A stretch of DNA of 64,000 nt from Agrobacterium fabrum str. C58 (GTDB lineage: Bacteria > Pseudomonadota > Alphaproteobacteria > Rhizobiales > Rhizobiaceae), in the NCBI RefSeq assembly GCF_000092025.1, contig NC_003062.2:2451001-2515000 (forward strand), given 5' to 3'. Made by a program: the position numbers and the translations under genes. The notes beneath the pieces are model-generated. The model ran no database searches. It was given only the letters and a program-made list of their open reading frames with translations, and was not told the origin of the DNA. Positions 28,517 through 37,377 of this stretch are shown here, piece by piece (position 1 is the stretch's first letter; each line of letters starts with the position of its first letter).

Positions 28517-29383
28517 ATGACCAGCCCATCCGGCCGCATCGTTTACGTCAACGGCGAATTCCTGCCCGAGGCAGACGCCCGCCTTTCCATCTTTGACCGC
28601 GGTTTCCTGTTCGGTGACGGCATTTATGAAGTCACGTCGGTTCTGGAAGGCAAACTGATCGACAGCGACCTGCATATGGCCCGGCTGGAACGCAGCGCCC
28701 GCGAAATCGACGTGCCGCTGCCGGTCACCACCAAGGAGATTGTCGAGGCGGAGCGCCGCCTGATCGCCGACAACAACCTCGTGGAAGGCATGATCTATCT
28801 GCAGCTGACGCGTGGCGCCGAAGACCGCAACTTCCTGTTCTCCGCCGATCTGAAACCGACGCTCGTCATGTTCACCCAGGCCAAAAAGCTCATCGGCACC
28901 CCGGTCGAAGAAGCCGGCATCGCCGTCAAATCCGTTCCAGACCAGCGCTGGGAACGCCGCGATATCAAGACCGTCTGCCTGCTCCCACAGGTCATGGCAA
29001 AACGCATCGCCAAGGCCGAAGGCTGTGACGAAGCGTGGATGATCGAAGATGGTTTCGTCACCGAAGGCGCGTCCTCGACCGCCTACATCGTCACCGCCGA
29101 TAAAAAGATCATCACCCGCGGCAACAGCAACAAGACCCTGCCCGGCTGCACCCGTCTAGCCGCCCTGCAACTGGCGAAGGAAGCCGGTTTCACGCTGGAA
29201 GAACGCCCCTTCACGCTGGAAGAGGCGCTGAAGGCCGACGAAGCCTGCCTCACCAGCGCCTCCAACTTCGTCGTCTCGGTGACGAAAATCGACGGCAAGC
29301 CTGTGGGCGACGGCAAACCCGGCCCGATGGTAAACCGCCTGCGCGCGCTCTACCTCGAAAACGCCCGCCGCACAGCGATCTGA
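28517..29383 (+). CDS. D-amino acid transaminase (class IV PLP)
   Basis: Class IV aminotransferase, 288 residues, closest in pattern to D-alanine transaminase (Dat). It opens GRIVYVNGEFLPEADARLSI-FDRGFLFGDGIYEV, has the PLP-binding Lys151 in RRDIKTVCLLPQV, and the Glu that contacts the PLP pyridine N in DGFVTEGASSTAYIV. Bacillus Dat has Lys145 in the same setting. ATG 28517 lies 19 bases after the aminopeptidase stop, so the two genes form a unit that would free and then deaminate D-amino acids. A branched-chain or 4-amino-4-deoxychorismate specificity is less likely given the neighbours. Confidence 0.88.
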   Translation: MTSPSGRIVYVNGEFLPEADARLSIFDRGFLFGDGIYEVTSVLEGKLIDSDLHMARLERSAREIDVPLPVTTKEIVEAERRLIADNNLVEGMIYLQLTRGAEDRNFLFSADLKPTLVMFTQAKKLIGTPVEEAGIAVKSVPDQRWERRDIKTVCLLPQVMAKRIAKAEGCDEAWMIEDGFVTEGASSTAYIVTADKKIITRGNSNKTLPGCTRLAALQLAKEAGFTLEERPFTLEEALKADEACLTSASNFVVSVTKIDGKPVGDGKPGPMVNRLRALYLENARRTAI

Positions 29384-29404
29384 GCCGAGAGCCCTTGTCC
29401 TGCC

Positions 29405-29453
29405 GCATTTCCGGACGGAAAACCGGGGTCCACTTTTCGTGAAAATGCTCTAG
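29405..29453. repeat. Intergenic palindromic repeat, family I, short copy carrying a stop codon
   Basis: A 49-base copy, GCATTTCCGGACGG at the left and GAAAATGCTCTAG at the right. The CTA at 29450-29452 is, on the minus strand, the TAG stop of the LysR gene, so the end of the repeat supplies that stop. It separates the convergent transaminase and LysR genes. Confidence 0.72.
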
Positions 29454-30346
29454 TCTTCGAGAACCGCCCAAATGCGCTCGACCACGGGCCGGCGGTTCTC
29501 CTTCGAGCGATAAAGCCTGATATCGACGGTAATATCGAAACTCGGATCGGCGGCGCGCACTAGGGCGCCGCTGTCCAGTTCCTGTCGCATCAGGCTTTCC
29601 GGCACCCAGGCGACCCCCCAGCCGGCCATCGCCATGGCTTTCAGCCCCACCGACATGCTGCCCTCATGCACCCGCTCGTATTGCGGCAGCCGCGCGCTCA
29701 AGAGATCGCGCAGCAGCGGCCCGAAGAACGAGGCTTTTTCATAATCCAGATAGGCAAAGGGTTTTTTCGCATTTTCCACCAGCGCATGCAGCGGTGCGCC
29801 ATCCTGTGTTGGCGCGGAAACGGGAATGATGTTTTCCGCGCCGAGCACGCGGAATTCGAACAGCTGCGCATCGAGTAGCATCGGCACTTCGTGATGGGCA
29901 TAGGTCAGAAGAAAATCGCTCTGCCCGTCCACGAGTGAATTGAGGTTTTCCTCCATGCTGCCGGAATCCGGCCGCAGAACGGAAAACAGCGGTCCCGCCT
30001 TTTCGTTCACGCGCTTCAGCCAGTCGGGAAAGAAGGTGAAGGACAGGGTATGCAGGGCCGTCAACCGAACGGTTCTGGCATCGGCTCCTTCTTCCTGCAG
30101 CAGCGTGCGCCGCGCATGGTAAAGCTGCTTCAGCGTCTCCTGCGCCACCGGCACGAACTTCGCCCCGGCCTCCGTCAGCCGCGACGGATAGGAGGCACGG
30201 TCGACCAGCGTCGCACCCACCCAGGCTTCCAGCTGCTTGATGCGCCGACTGAAGGCGGATTGCGTCACATGCCGCTCATCCGCGGCCTTTGAAAAATTGA
30301 GCGTTCCGGCCAGCGCCAGGAAATCCTCGAGCCATTTGACTTCCAA
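29450..30346 (-). CDS. LysR-type transcriptional regulator
   Basis: Regulator of 298 residues with an N-terminal winged helix (WLEDFLALAGTLNFSKAADE, then RHVTQSAFSRRIKQLEAWVG) and a C-terminal effector domain with two Rossmann-like lobes. TTG 30346 is chosen: GGGAGTG lies six bases upstream and the family usually begins a few residues before WLEDF; an ATG at 30370 would add eight residues. It lies 85 bases downstream of the D-aminopeptidase gene on the same strand and is flanked by D-amino acid genes on both sides, so it probably senses a D-amino acid or peptide. Its stop is in an intergenic repeat. Confidence 0.9.
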   Translation of the reverse strand: MEVKWLEDFLALAGTLNFSKAADERHVTQSAFSRRIKQLEAWVGATLVDRASYPSRLTEAGAKFVPVAQETLKQLYHARRTLLQEEGADARTVRLTALHTLSFTFFPDWLKRVNEKAGPLFSVLRPDSGSMEENLNSLVDGQSDFLLTYAHHEVPMLLDAQLFEFRVLGAENIIPVSAPTQDGAPLHALVENAKKPFAYLDYEKASFFGPLLRDLLSARLPQYERVHEGSMSVGLKAMAMAGWGVAWVPESLMRQELDSGALVRAADPSFDITVDIRLYRSKENRRPVVERIWAVLED

Positions 30347-30430
30347 GGCGCACACTCCCAACAAAAACATCTGTTCCGTCTATGCGGAAAGCGTCTTTAT
30401 TAGGATCAACCTGCTACGAATGAAACCCTT

Positions 30431-31942
30431 TTAAAGGCCCCTCCAATATTCGATCATCCGCGCCCGGCTGGAAACCAGCTCGATCCTGTCGTCACCCAGC
30501 CGGTTGAGGCAGACACGCTTCGTCCACGGCCCGTCAATCAGCGTGAAAAGGAAACGACCATTGCCGAGCGCTGTGAGCGGCATGCTGTTGCGCGTCGGGC
30601 CGATGCCCATCGTCAGCGAGGAACCGCTGATCGAAAATTCGGCGCCCTCATCCGAACGCCATGTTCCCGAGAGATCATCCGGCACGGCATGCTCGCCAAC
30701 AGGCAGGAAGCGTCGGGCCGCATGGCCCGCCTCGCCAATGATCACTTCGCCATCGAACCTCAGCCGCATGGGCGAGGATGCCGAACGCGACGAGACCCAG
30801 CCGTCGACATCCTCGTAAAGCGTGTCGTCACCATCGATGAAAGTGGATGTGCTGCCCTTGATCTCCAGCCACCAAGGACCGCTTTTGGTGACGTAAAGAC
30901 CGTCTGGCAGACTGGCGGCGGGTTTCGGCAGAGGCAGGCCGGTCAGGGTCGCCATGCTTTCCAGCGCGATCTTGAAACCGTTGGTATCCTCGCGGTTGGA
31001 AACCACCACGAAACCCGTACCGTTTTCAGGGTCGAGGAGGAAATAGGTCTTGTAGCCCGGATGCGAACCGCCATGGCCAACGAAACGCCGCTCGCCGAGA
31101 TGCGACCAGCGAAGGCCAAGCCCATATTCGCTCATCCGCCCATCGGCAAGTGGCCGCTCAGCGGAGAGCCTGTCCAGAACACCGGCAAAGCTGCCCTCGC
31201 CCTGCATCAGGCCCTGCAGCCAGCGGGTCAGCGCCTCGGCACTGCCGGCAAGGCTGCCGGATGCGGAAATATGCAGGCCGGCGGCGGAAAGCTGCCAGCT
31301 CTCTTCGGACTTCCAGTAACCCGGCACGAGACCATCGACAGGATCGTTCCAAACGTCAGGCGCCTTCAGGAAAACCCCAAACGGACCGGCAATCTGTGCC
31401 TGCACAAAATCATCAAAACGGAACCCATGGCGCTCCAACGCCGCTTCCACCAGACGATAGCCTGTATTGGAATAGGAAACCTCGCTGCCGGCTGCGAAAT
31501 TCAGCCGGGTCAAGCGCATGAGATAATCGAGAAGCGGGCCGGCCTTCGTTTCGGTGTAGACGGAAAGACCAAGCAACGACAGGCATTCGCGCGTATCCGG
31601 CAACCCGCCGCTCATATCCAGCGCCTGCCCGACGGTGACATCGCGAAGCGGCGCTTGCAGCTCCGGCAGATGTGTGCCGAGCGGATCATCAAGCCCGATC
31701 AGATCGGAATGGGCCAGCACCATGGCGCAGAAGGCGTGTTTGGTGACGGATGCATAACGCACGACGCTTTGCGGCGTGAAGGGTGCGAAGGTCGCGAGGC
31801 TTTCCACGCCACCCGCATGGGCAAAACGGATGCCATCGAGATCGAAACCAATCACCGCTCCGCCCGGCTCATTGCCCGCCCATTGCGAGACGAAGTCCTG
31901 TGAAAGCGTTGAAGCGGCGTTCCAGTCGAATTGCTGTGGCAT
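30431..31942 (-). CDS. D-aminopeptidase (DAP-like, serine beta-lactamase/PBP fold)
   Basis: Family S12 serine hydrolase. The 503 residues have SxxK as SVTK (Ser65, Lys68), the YSN motif (Tyr157) and a KTG-equivalent HGG (His290). The Ochrobactrum anthropi D-aminopeptidase has the same set at Ser62, Lys65, Tyr153 and His287 in about 520 residues, including the two C-terminal beta-barrel domains, which are present here as residues ~340-503. Such enzymes release N-terminal D-Ala, D-Ser or D-Thr from peptides and amides. There is no signal peptide, so it should be cytoplasmic, acting after peptide import. ATG 31942 follows the ABC importer genes by about 115 bases on the same strand. Confidence 0.87.
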   Translation of the reverse strand: MPQQFDWNAASTLSQDFVSQWAGNEPGGAVIGFDLDGIRFAHAGGVESLATFAPFTPQSVVRYASVTKHAFCAMVLAHSDLIGLDDPLGTHLPELQAPLRDVTVGQALDMSGGLPDTRECLSLLGLSVYTETKAGPLLDYLMRLTRLNFAAGSEVSYSNTGYRLVEAALERHGFRFDDFVQAQIAGPFGVFLKAPDVWNDPVDGLVPGYWKSEESWQLSAAGLHISASGSLAGSAEALTRWLQGLMQGEGSFAGVLDRLSAERPLADGRMSEYGLGLRWSHLGERRFVGHGGSHPGYKTYFLLDPENGTGFVVVSNREDTNGFKIALESMATLTGLPLPKPAASLPDGLYVTKSGPWWLEIKGSTSTFIDGDDTLYEDVDGWVSSRSASSPMRLRFDGEVIIGEAGHAARRFLPVGEHAVPDDLSGTWRSDEGAEFSISGSSLTMGIGPTRNSMPLTALGNGRFLFTLIDGPWTKRVCLNRLGDDRIELVSSRARMIEYWRGL

Positions 31943-32059
31943 TGCTCGGTCTCGCGTCTTTGTGGTCTTTGCAGAAAGCCTCGACATCGCGGCTCGCTTC
32001 TTCCCTCCGGCGGGGAGAAGAAGCGAGCGGCACCCGCCCGATTTATTTGCGACGTAGGC

Positions 32060-32800
32060 TCAGGCCGGCTCTTCCAGCCGGATGCTCAAGCTGCGCAGCT
32101 CTTCCGTATGCGGATGTTTGGTGCGGCCCTCACGCAGATCACCCGCGCTCAGTTGCTCCACCATTTCCCCATTCAGCATCACACCCACCTGCGGGCAGAG
32201 ATGCGCGATAACAGCCAGATTGTGGCTCACAAGGATATAGGTGAGATTACGCGCCGCGCGAAGATCCTGCAAAAGGTTCAGGATTTCCGCCTGCACCGAA
32301 ACATCGAGCGCCGACGTCGGCTCATCGAGCAGCAGCACCTCAGGGTCGGCAATCAGCGCACGCGCAATGGCCACGCGCTGGCGCTGGCCGCCGGAAAGCT
32401 GGTGCGGAAAGCGGAAACGCACCGCCTGCGGCAGGGCCACATCCGACAAGGCCTGCTGGATGCGTTTTTCGATATTGTCCATGCCGTGCACCAGCGGCAA
32501 TTCGCTGAGAATACGGTCGATGGTCTGGCGCGGATGCAGCGACCCATAGGGGTCCTGAAACACCATCTGCACCTGCCGAAAGAAGTCCGGCGTGCGCTTC
32601 AGCGGCGCATCCTTGCCGGCAAAGGCGATGCGGCCTTCCCAGCTCTCATTGAGGCCGGCCATGGCGCGCAGGATAGTGGATTTGCCCGAGCCGCTTTCAC
32701 CGACGATGCCGAAGCTACCGCCCTTTTCGACCGAAAAGGACACGCCTTTCACGACTTCGCGGTCGCCGAACTTGATACGGAGATTATCGACGTCGATCAT
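32060..32800 (-). CDS. Peptide ABC importer ATPase (DppF-like)
   Basis: Second ATPase of a dipeptide/oligopeptide importer, 246 residues: Walker A GESGSGKST, signature LSGGQRQRVAIARAL, Walker B VLLLDEPTSALD, switch His in LVSHNLAVIAHLC. It is shorter than E. coli DppF (about 330) because the C-terminal Fe-S/oligopeptide extension is nearly absent. ATG 32800 overlaps the preceding stop (ATGA). Confidence 0.93.
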   Translation of the reverse strand: MIDVDNLRIKFGDREVVKGVSFSVEKGGSFGIVGESGSGKSTILRAMAGLNESWEGRIAFAGKDAPLKRTPDFFRQVQMVFQDPYGSLHPRQTIDRILSELPLVHGMDNIEKRIQQALSDVALPQAVRFRFPHQLSGGQRQRVAIARALIADPEVLLLDEPTSALDVSVQAEILNLLQDLRAARNLTYILVSHNLAVIAHLCPQVGVMLNGEMVEQLSAGDLREGRTKHPHTEELRSLSIRLEEPA

Positions 32801-33627
32801 TGGCTGGACCACGCTGCATCACGGTTGAGAACGGGAAGACGCTCGCGCGGATGCGTCAGCGAGGGAATGCAGTTCAGAAGTCCCTTTGTATAGGGATGTT
32901 CGGCTTTCAGGAGTTCGGAAGCCTTCAGCTCCTCCATCACCCGGCCAGAATACATCACGGCGACGCGGTCGCAGAAATGCGAAACGAGCGGCAGATCATG
33001 GCTGATGAGAATGAGGCCCATGCCGCGTTCCGACACCAGTTCCTCGATCAACCGCAGGATTTCCGCCTGCACTGTGGCGTCAAGCGCGCTGGTCGGTTCG
33101 TCGGCGATCAGAAGCTCGGGATCGGGCGCCAGCATCATGGCGATCATCACGCGCTGGCCCATGCCGCCGGAAACTTCATGGGCATAGGACGAGGCAACCT
33201 GACGCGGATTGCGGATCTTCACCTGATCGAGCAGGGCGATGGCCGCTTCCATGGCCGCACGCTTGCTGCCGCCCTTGTGGGCACGCCAGGCTTCAGCGAT
33301 CTGTGCGCCCATGGTCTTGACCGGATTCAGCGAATATTTCGGATCCTGAAGGATGAAACCTGCCCGTTTTCCCCGGATCTGGCGCATCTGCTTTTCACTG
33401 GCGGAAAGCACGTCGATACCGTCGAAAGCGAGCTTATCGGCCCTGATATCGGCATTGGAGGGCAAAAGCTTCATCAGCGCGCGCGCCGTGAGGCTCTTGC
33501 CCGAACCGGATTCACCGACGATGCCGAGCTTTTCGGTGCCGAGCTTCATGGACACACCGCGCACCGCCTCGAAGCGGCTGGTGCGGGTCTGGAAAGCGAT
33601 CTTCAGATTTTCGATTTCGACCAGCAT
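32797..33627 (-). CDS. Peptide ABC importer ATPase (DppD-like)
   Basis: First ATPase of the same importer, 276 residues. Walker A is GESGSGKSL, the signature VSGGMGQRVMIAMML, Walker B LLIADEPTSALD and the switch His LISHDLPLVSHFC. The C-terminal HPYTKGLLNCIPSL is the typical peptide-importer end. It lies between the DppC-like permease (three bases upstream) and the DppF-like gene (ATGA overlap). Confidence 0.94.
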   Translation of the reverse strand: MLVEIENLKIAFQTRTSRFEAVRGVSMKLGTEKLGIVGESGSGKSLTARALMKLLPSNADIRADKLAFDGIDVLSASEKQMRQIRGKRAGFILQDPKYSLNPVKTMGAQIAEAWRAHKGGSKRAAMEAAIALLDQVKIRNPRQVASSYAHEVSGGMGQRVMIAMMLAPDPELLIADEPTSALDATVQAEILRLIEELVSERGMGLILISHDLPLVSHFCDRVAVMYSGRVMEELKASELLKAEHPYTKGLLNCIPSLTHPRERLPVLNRDAAWSSQ

Positions 33628-33630
33628 GGC

Positions 33631-34533
33631 TCAATGTCCCTTCGGGTCGAGAACGTCACGCAGGCCATCGCCGAGGAAGTTGAAGGCGAGCGAGACGAGG
33701 AAGATGGCGATGCCGGGAATGGTGGCGACCCACCATTGTTCGAAGATGAAGCGCTTGGCGGTGGCAATCATCGCACCCCATTCCGGCGACGGCGGCTGCG
33801 CGCCCATGCCAAGGAAGCCGAGACTGGCGGCGGTGATGATGATCGAGCTCATGTCGAGCGTGATGCGCACGATAAGGCTCGGCACGCAGAGCGGCGCGAT
33901 GTGACGGGCGATGATGCGCCAGGCGGAGGCGCCGGTCAGCCGGTAGGCCGCCACGAAGTCGCTGCCGCGAACCGTCATGGTTTCGGCGCGGGCAAGACGC
34001 GCATAGGGCGGCCATGCCGTAAGCGCGATGGCGAGAATGGCGCTTTCGACGCCGGGCTTCAGCGCCGCAACGAAGGCCAGCGCCAGAATGAGGCGCGGAA
34101 AAGCCAGAAACACATCCGTCACCCGCATCAGCACGGTATCGACGATGCCGCCGAAATAACCGGCGATGCAGCCGATGGCGAGGCCGATGGGTGCGACGAG
34201 AACGACGACGGCGATGACCATGCCGAGCGTGACGCGGCCGCCATAGAGGATGCGCGAGAGAATATCGCGACCCAGCTCATCCGTGCCGAACCAGTGTTCT
34301 GCATTTGGAAATGCTAAGCGATTGCCGAGATTCTGCGTTGCCGGATCATAAGGCGCGATGGCGGGCGCCAGTAGCGACAACGCGATGAAGAGGACGATGA
34401 TCGTCAGACCGATCACTGCCAGCGGATTGGACTTGAGGTTGAGCCAGATGCGATACCGGTTTCCCCACGCAGCCTGTGTGCGGGAATGCGGCGTCTCGTC
34501 CAGCGCCCAGTTTCTGAAATTAGCTAACATCAT
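33631..34533 (-). CDS. Peptide ABC importer permease (DppC-like)
   Basis: Inner-membrane subunit of 300 residues with about six helices. It begins with a cytoplasmic tail and helix NPLAVIGLTIIVLFIALSLL, then YDPATQNLGNRLAFPNAEHW-FGTDELGRDILSRILYGGR, the family hallmark. The ATPase-contact loop reads SDFVAAYRLTGASAWRIIAR. ATG 34533 overlaps the DppB-like stop. Confidence 0.94.
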   Translation of the reverse strand: MMLANFRNWALDETPHSRTQAAWGNRYRIWLNLKSNPLAVIGLTIIVLFIALSLLAPAIAPYDPATQNLGNRLAFPNAEHWFGTDELGRDILSRILYGGRVTLGMVIAVVVLVAPIGLAIGCIAGYFGGIVDTVLMRVTDVFLAFPRLILALAFVAALKPGVESAILAIALTAWPPYARLARAETMTVRGSDFVAAYRLTGASAWRIIARHIAPLCVPSLIVRITLDMSSIIITAASLGFLGMGAQPPSPEWGAMIATAKRFIFEQWWVATIPGIAIFLVSLAFNFLGDGLRDVLDPKGH

Positions 34534-35549
34534 CGAACGCGGGGATCCATTACTCGGTAAAGCACGTCTGCAAGCAGGTTGAGGCCGACATAGATAATGC
34601 CGATCAACAGGGTTGCTCCGACGACGGGGTTCATGTCCGCGTTCATCAGCGAGACGGTGAGGTATTGGCCGAGGCCCGGCCAGCTGAAGACGGTTTCCGT
34701 TACCACGGCACCTTCGAGAAGGCCGGCATAGGTGAGCGCCAGAACCGTGACGAGCTGCACGGCGACCGTGGGGAAAGCATGGCCCCAGATCACGGTCATG
34801 GCCGAAAGCCCCTTGGCACGGGCGGTGATGACATATTCGCCCTTCAGCGCATCGATCATGAAGGCGCGCGTCATGCGGGTAATATAGGCCATGCTGAAAT
34901 AGGCAAGAATGCAGACCGGCTGCACCATATGGGCAACCGCATCGTAAAAGGCACCCCAGTCGCCAGCAAGCAGCGTATCGACCGTCATCAGGCCGGTGAC
35001 CTGCGTGATCATGCCGTCATAGATGATGTCCTGCCGGCCCGGTCCCGGCGCGACGCCAAGCGTGGCGTAAAACACCAGCAGCGAAATCAGCGCCAGCATG
35101 AAGACGGGCACGGAGTGACCGGCAAGGCAGACGACGCGGATCACCTGGTCGGTCAGCTTGCCCTGCTTCACGGCAGCCCAGACACCCAGCGGAATGCCGA
35201 TCAACGCCGCCAGAATGAGGGCTGCGGTGGCAAGTTCGAAAGTGGCCGGGAAAACACGCTTGATATCGATCCAGACCGGATTGCGGGTCAGGATCGAATT
35301 GCCGAAGTCACCATGCAGAACCTGCGTGACATAATGGAAGAACTGCACGACCAGCGGCTGGTCGAGACCCATTTCCGCCCGAACCCGCACGATGACGTCT
35401 TCAGGCGCGTTGTCGCCGACCGCCGCGATGACGGGATCGACAGGCATGACGCGCCCGATCATGAAGGTGATGATCATCAAACCGAACAGCGTCAGGATGA
35501 CGCTGCCCAGTATCGACGATATGCTTTTGACGCGCTTGTTCAATGTCAC
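34530..35549 (-). CDS. Peptide ABC importer permease (DppB-like)
   Basis: Inner-membrane subunit of 339 residues with six helices. Typical features are MPVDPVIAAVGDNAP followed by LGLDQPL-type MGLDQPLVVQFFHYV, GDFGNSILTRNPV, and the contact loop YVITARAKGLSAMTVIWGHA. The last stretch (PVVGATLLIGIIYVGLNLLADVLYRVMDPRVR) is standard. Its ATG overlaps the binding-protein stop by four bases, and its stop overlaps the DppC-like start. Confidence 0.94.
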   Translation of the reverse strand: MTLNKRVKSISSILGSVILTLFGLMIITFMIGRVMPVDPVIAAVGDNAPEDVIVRVRAEMGLDQPLVVQFFHYVTQVLHGDFGNSILTRNPVWIDIKRVFPATFELATAALILAALIGIPLGVWAAVKQGKLTDQVIRVVCLAGHSVPVFMLALISLLVFYATLGVAPGPGRQDIIYDGMITQVTGLMTVDTLLAGDWGAFYDAVAHMVQPVCILAYFSMAYITRMTRAFMIDALKGEYVITARAKGLSAMTVIWGHAFPTVAVQLVTVLALTYAGLLEGAVVTETVFSWPGLGQYLTVSLMNADMNPVVGATLLIGIIYVGLNLLADVLYRVMDPRVR

Positions 35550-37141
35550 GCTTTCTTCGCATCGTGGTAGGAATTGCCCTCGGAGAGAACGCCGAGTTCA
35601 AAGCCGGAGACGCCCTTGCGGAAGGCAGCCGTCTTCGTGGTCTGGAACATGAAGACGAACGGGCTGTTTTCCATGTGCTCGCGCTGCAGGGCTTCATAAA
35701 GCTCGATGCGCTTTGCCGGATCACGCTCATCGCGGGCGGCTTCCGCCTTGGCGGCGAAATCGTCGTTCTTGAAACGTGAACGCCACAGGAAGGGCTTCGA
35801 CTTCACGTCGTCGCCATTGTCCTTGTTGATGTTGAAGACATCGGCATTGGAATGCGGATCGAAGTAATCCGTGCCCCATGCGGAAAGCGCCATCTGGTGC
35901 TCGCGGGCACGCATCTTGGTCAGAACCTGACGGTTTTCAGCCGATTGCAGACGCACCTTGATGCCGATATCGGCAAGGTTCGCCTGGATGGCCTGCGCCA
36001 GATCAGGATAGGGCTGGGCCGAATAGTGATCCATGCTGATTTCGAAACCATCGGCTAGACCGGCTTCGGCCATCAGCGCTTTGGCCTTCTCGACATCGCG
36101 CTGGTACGGGATATCGTTGACGGCGCCCGGGAAGCCCTTCGGCTCGAAGCTCTGGTGGATTTCGTGCGTCAGCGGCACGATGTTTTCCTGCATGCCCTTG
36201 TAGTCCAGCGCCCACTTGATCGCCTGCCAGACCTGCGGCTTGGCAAGGTTCTCGTTGCCCTGATTGAGCGAGATCAGAACCAGCGAGGCGATGGACTTGC
36301 GCTCCAACTCGATGTTGGCGTCATCCTTGACGGTGCGCAGCTGCTCGGAAGTCAGGTCGCGGGCAATGTCGATATCGCCCTTCTGCAGCATCAAAAGCTG
36401 GGAAGACGGATCGGTAACGTGGCGCAGCACGATGCGCTTGATATTGCCCTTGTAGGGACCGTTCGGATTGACTATCAGCGCGACGCTTTCGCTCGGCTTC
36501 CAGGCCTGCAGCATGAAATCGCCGGAACCGGCGCTGTTCTTCTGCAGCCAGCCATTGCCGAGGTCTTCACCGGCAGCATTGGCGAGAACCGCCTTCTTTT
36601 CAACGATGGCGCCGATATTGGCGGAAAGGCAATAAAGCAGGAAGGAGATGGCGGTCGGCTTTGCCGTCGTCAGCTTCACCGTCTTGTCGTCGGCGGCAAC
36701 GATGGTCGTTTCGGCATTGTCAGGCGTGAAGCCGAACTGGCTGATGATGAAGGCCGGGCTCTTGTTCATCTTGATGGCGCGCTGCAGCGAGAAGGCGACG
36801 TCTTCCGCCGTGACCTTGGCGCCGCTCGCGAAGGTCGCTTCGTCCCCGATCACGAAGGTGAACACCTTGCTGTCCGCATCGGCTTCCCAGGACTTGGCGA
36901 TGACCGGATCAACCTTGGTGGAATCCTCGCGGTTGGCACGCACCAGCTTCTGATACATGTTGGAGATGATTTCACCGCCCACGGCCTCGAAACCTTCATG
37001 CGGGTCAAGGCTCGTCATATTGTCCAGCTGCTGGGCAACGACCAGAATATCCTTGGGCGTCGCGGCAAAGGCCGGAATGCGCGCATAGGACAGGAACGGA
37101 ACGGCAGCGCCGGCAATCAGCAGGTTGCGTCTTGAAATCAT
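35546..37141 (-). CDS. Peptide ABC importer solute-binding protein (DppA/OppA-like, family 5)
   Basis: Periplasmic receptor of 531 residues heading the operon. An N-terminal export signal, MISRRNLLIAGAAVPFLSYARIPAFAA, has a twin-Arg-like start. The mature part has the family 5 opening DNMTSLDPHEGFEAVGGEIISNMYQ and domain-II segments QVWQAIKWALDYKGM and AKALMAEAGLADGFE. ATG 37141 with GAAAGGGGA upstream is preferred over a longer reading. Downstream are two permeases, two ATPases and a D-aminopeptidase, so the ligand is probably short peptides with D-residues. A divergent dipeptidase gene shares its promoter space. Confidence 0.93.
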   Translation of the reverse strand: MISRRNLLIAGAAVPFLSYARIPAFAATPKDILVVAQQLDNMTSLDPHEGFEAVGGEIISNMYQKLVRANREDSTKVDPVIAKSWEADADSKVFTFVIGDEATFASGAKVTAEDVAFSLQRAIKMNKSPAFIISQFGFTPDNAETTIVAADDKTVKLTTAKPTAISFLLYCLSANIGAIVEKKAVLANAAGEDLGNGWLQKNSAGSGDFMLQAWKPSESVALIVNPNGPYKGNIKRIVLRHVTDPSSQLLMLQKGDIDIARDLTSEQLRTVKDDANIELERKSIASLVLISLNQGNENLAKPQVWQAIKWALDYKGMQENIVPLTHEIHQSFEPKGFPGAVNDIPYQRDVEKAKALMAEAGLADGFEISMDHYSAQPYPDLAQAIQANLADIGIKVRLQSAENRQVLTKMRAREHQMALSAWGTDYFDPHSNADVFNINKDNGDDVKSKPFLWRSRFKNDDFAAKAEAARDERDPAKRIELYEALQREHMENSPFVFMFQTTKTAAFRKGVSGFELGVLSEGNSYHDAKKA

Positions 37142-37247
37142 CGAAAATCCCCTTTCGGACCTTATTTTTCGGAAACGGTGTGGGTTTGCCCCAATCCAGT
37201 CATTTTTTTTATGTTTTCCCGCGATTAACACGAGCAAACGAGGCCCG

Positions 37248-37325
37248 ACCAATTCCAAATTTGGCAGAGCCTATGCATGGATTGCATTTGCTCCCGCCTT
37301 GACCTTTCCTCTACCAATTCCCAAA
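37248..37325. promoter_or_regulatory. Candidate regulatory repeats in the divergent binding-protein/dipeptidase promoter
   Basis: Two direct copies of ACCAATTCC(C)AAA at 37248-37259 and 37313-37325, about 65 bases apart; the first continues into the perfect palindrome CCAAATTTGG (37255-37264). They lie in the 236-base space between divergent genes of the D-peptide block, where a LysR-type regulator would be expected to bind. No binding data are available. Confidence 0.4.
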
Positions 37326-37377
37326 AGTCTGAATAGACGCGCGTCCGCGCCCTCCCCCTATCCGAAGGTGAATGACC

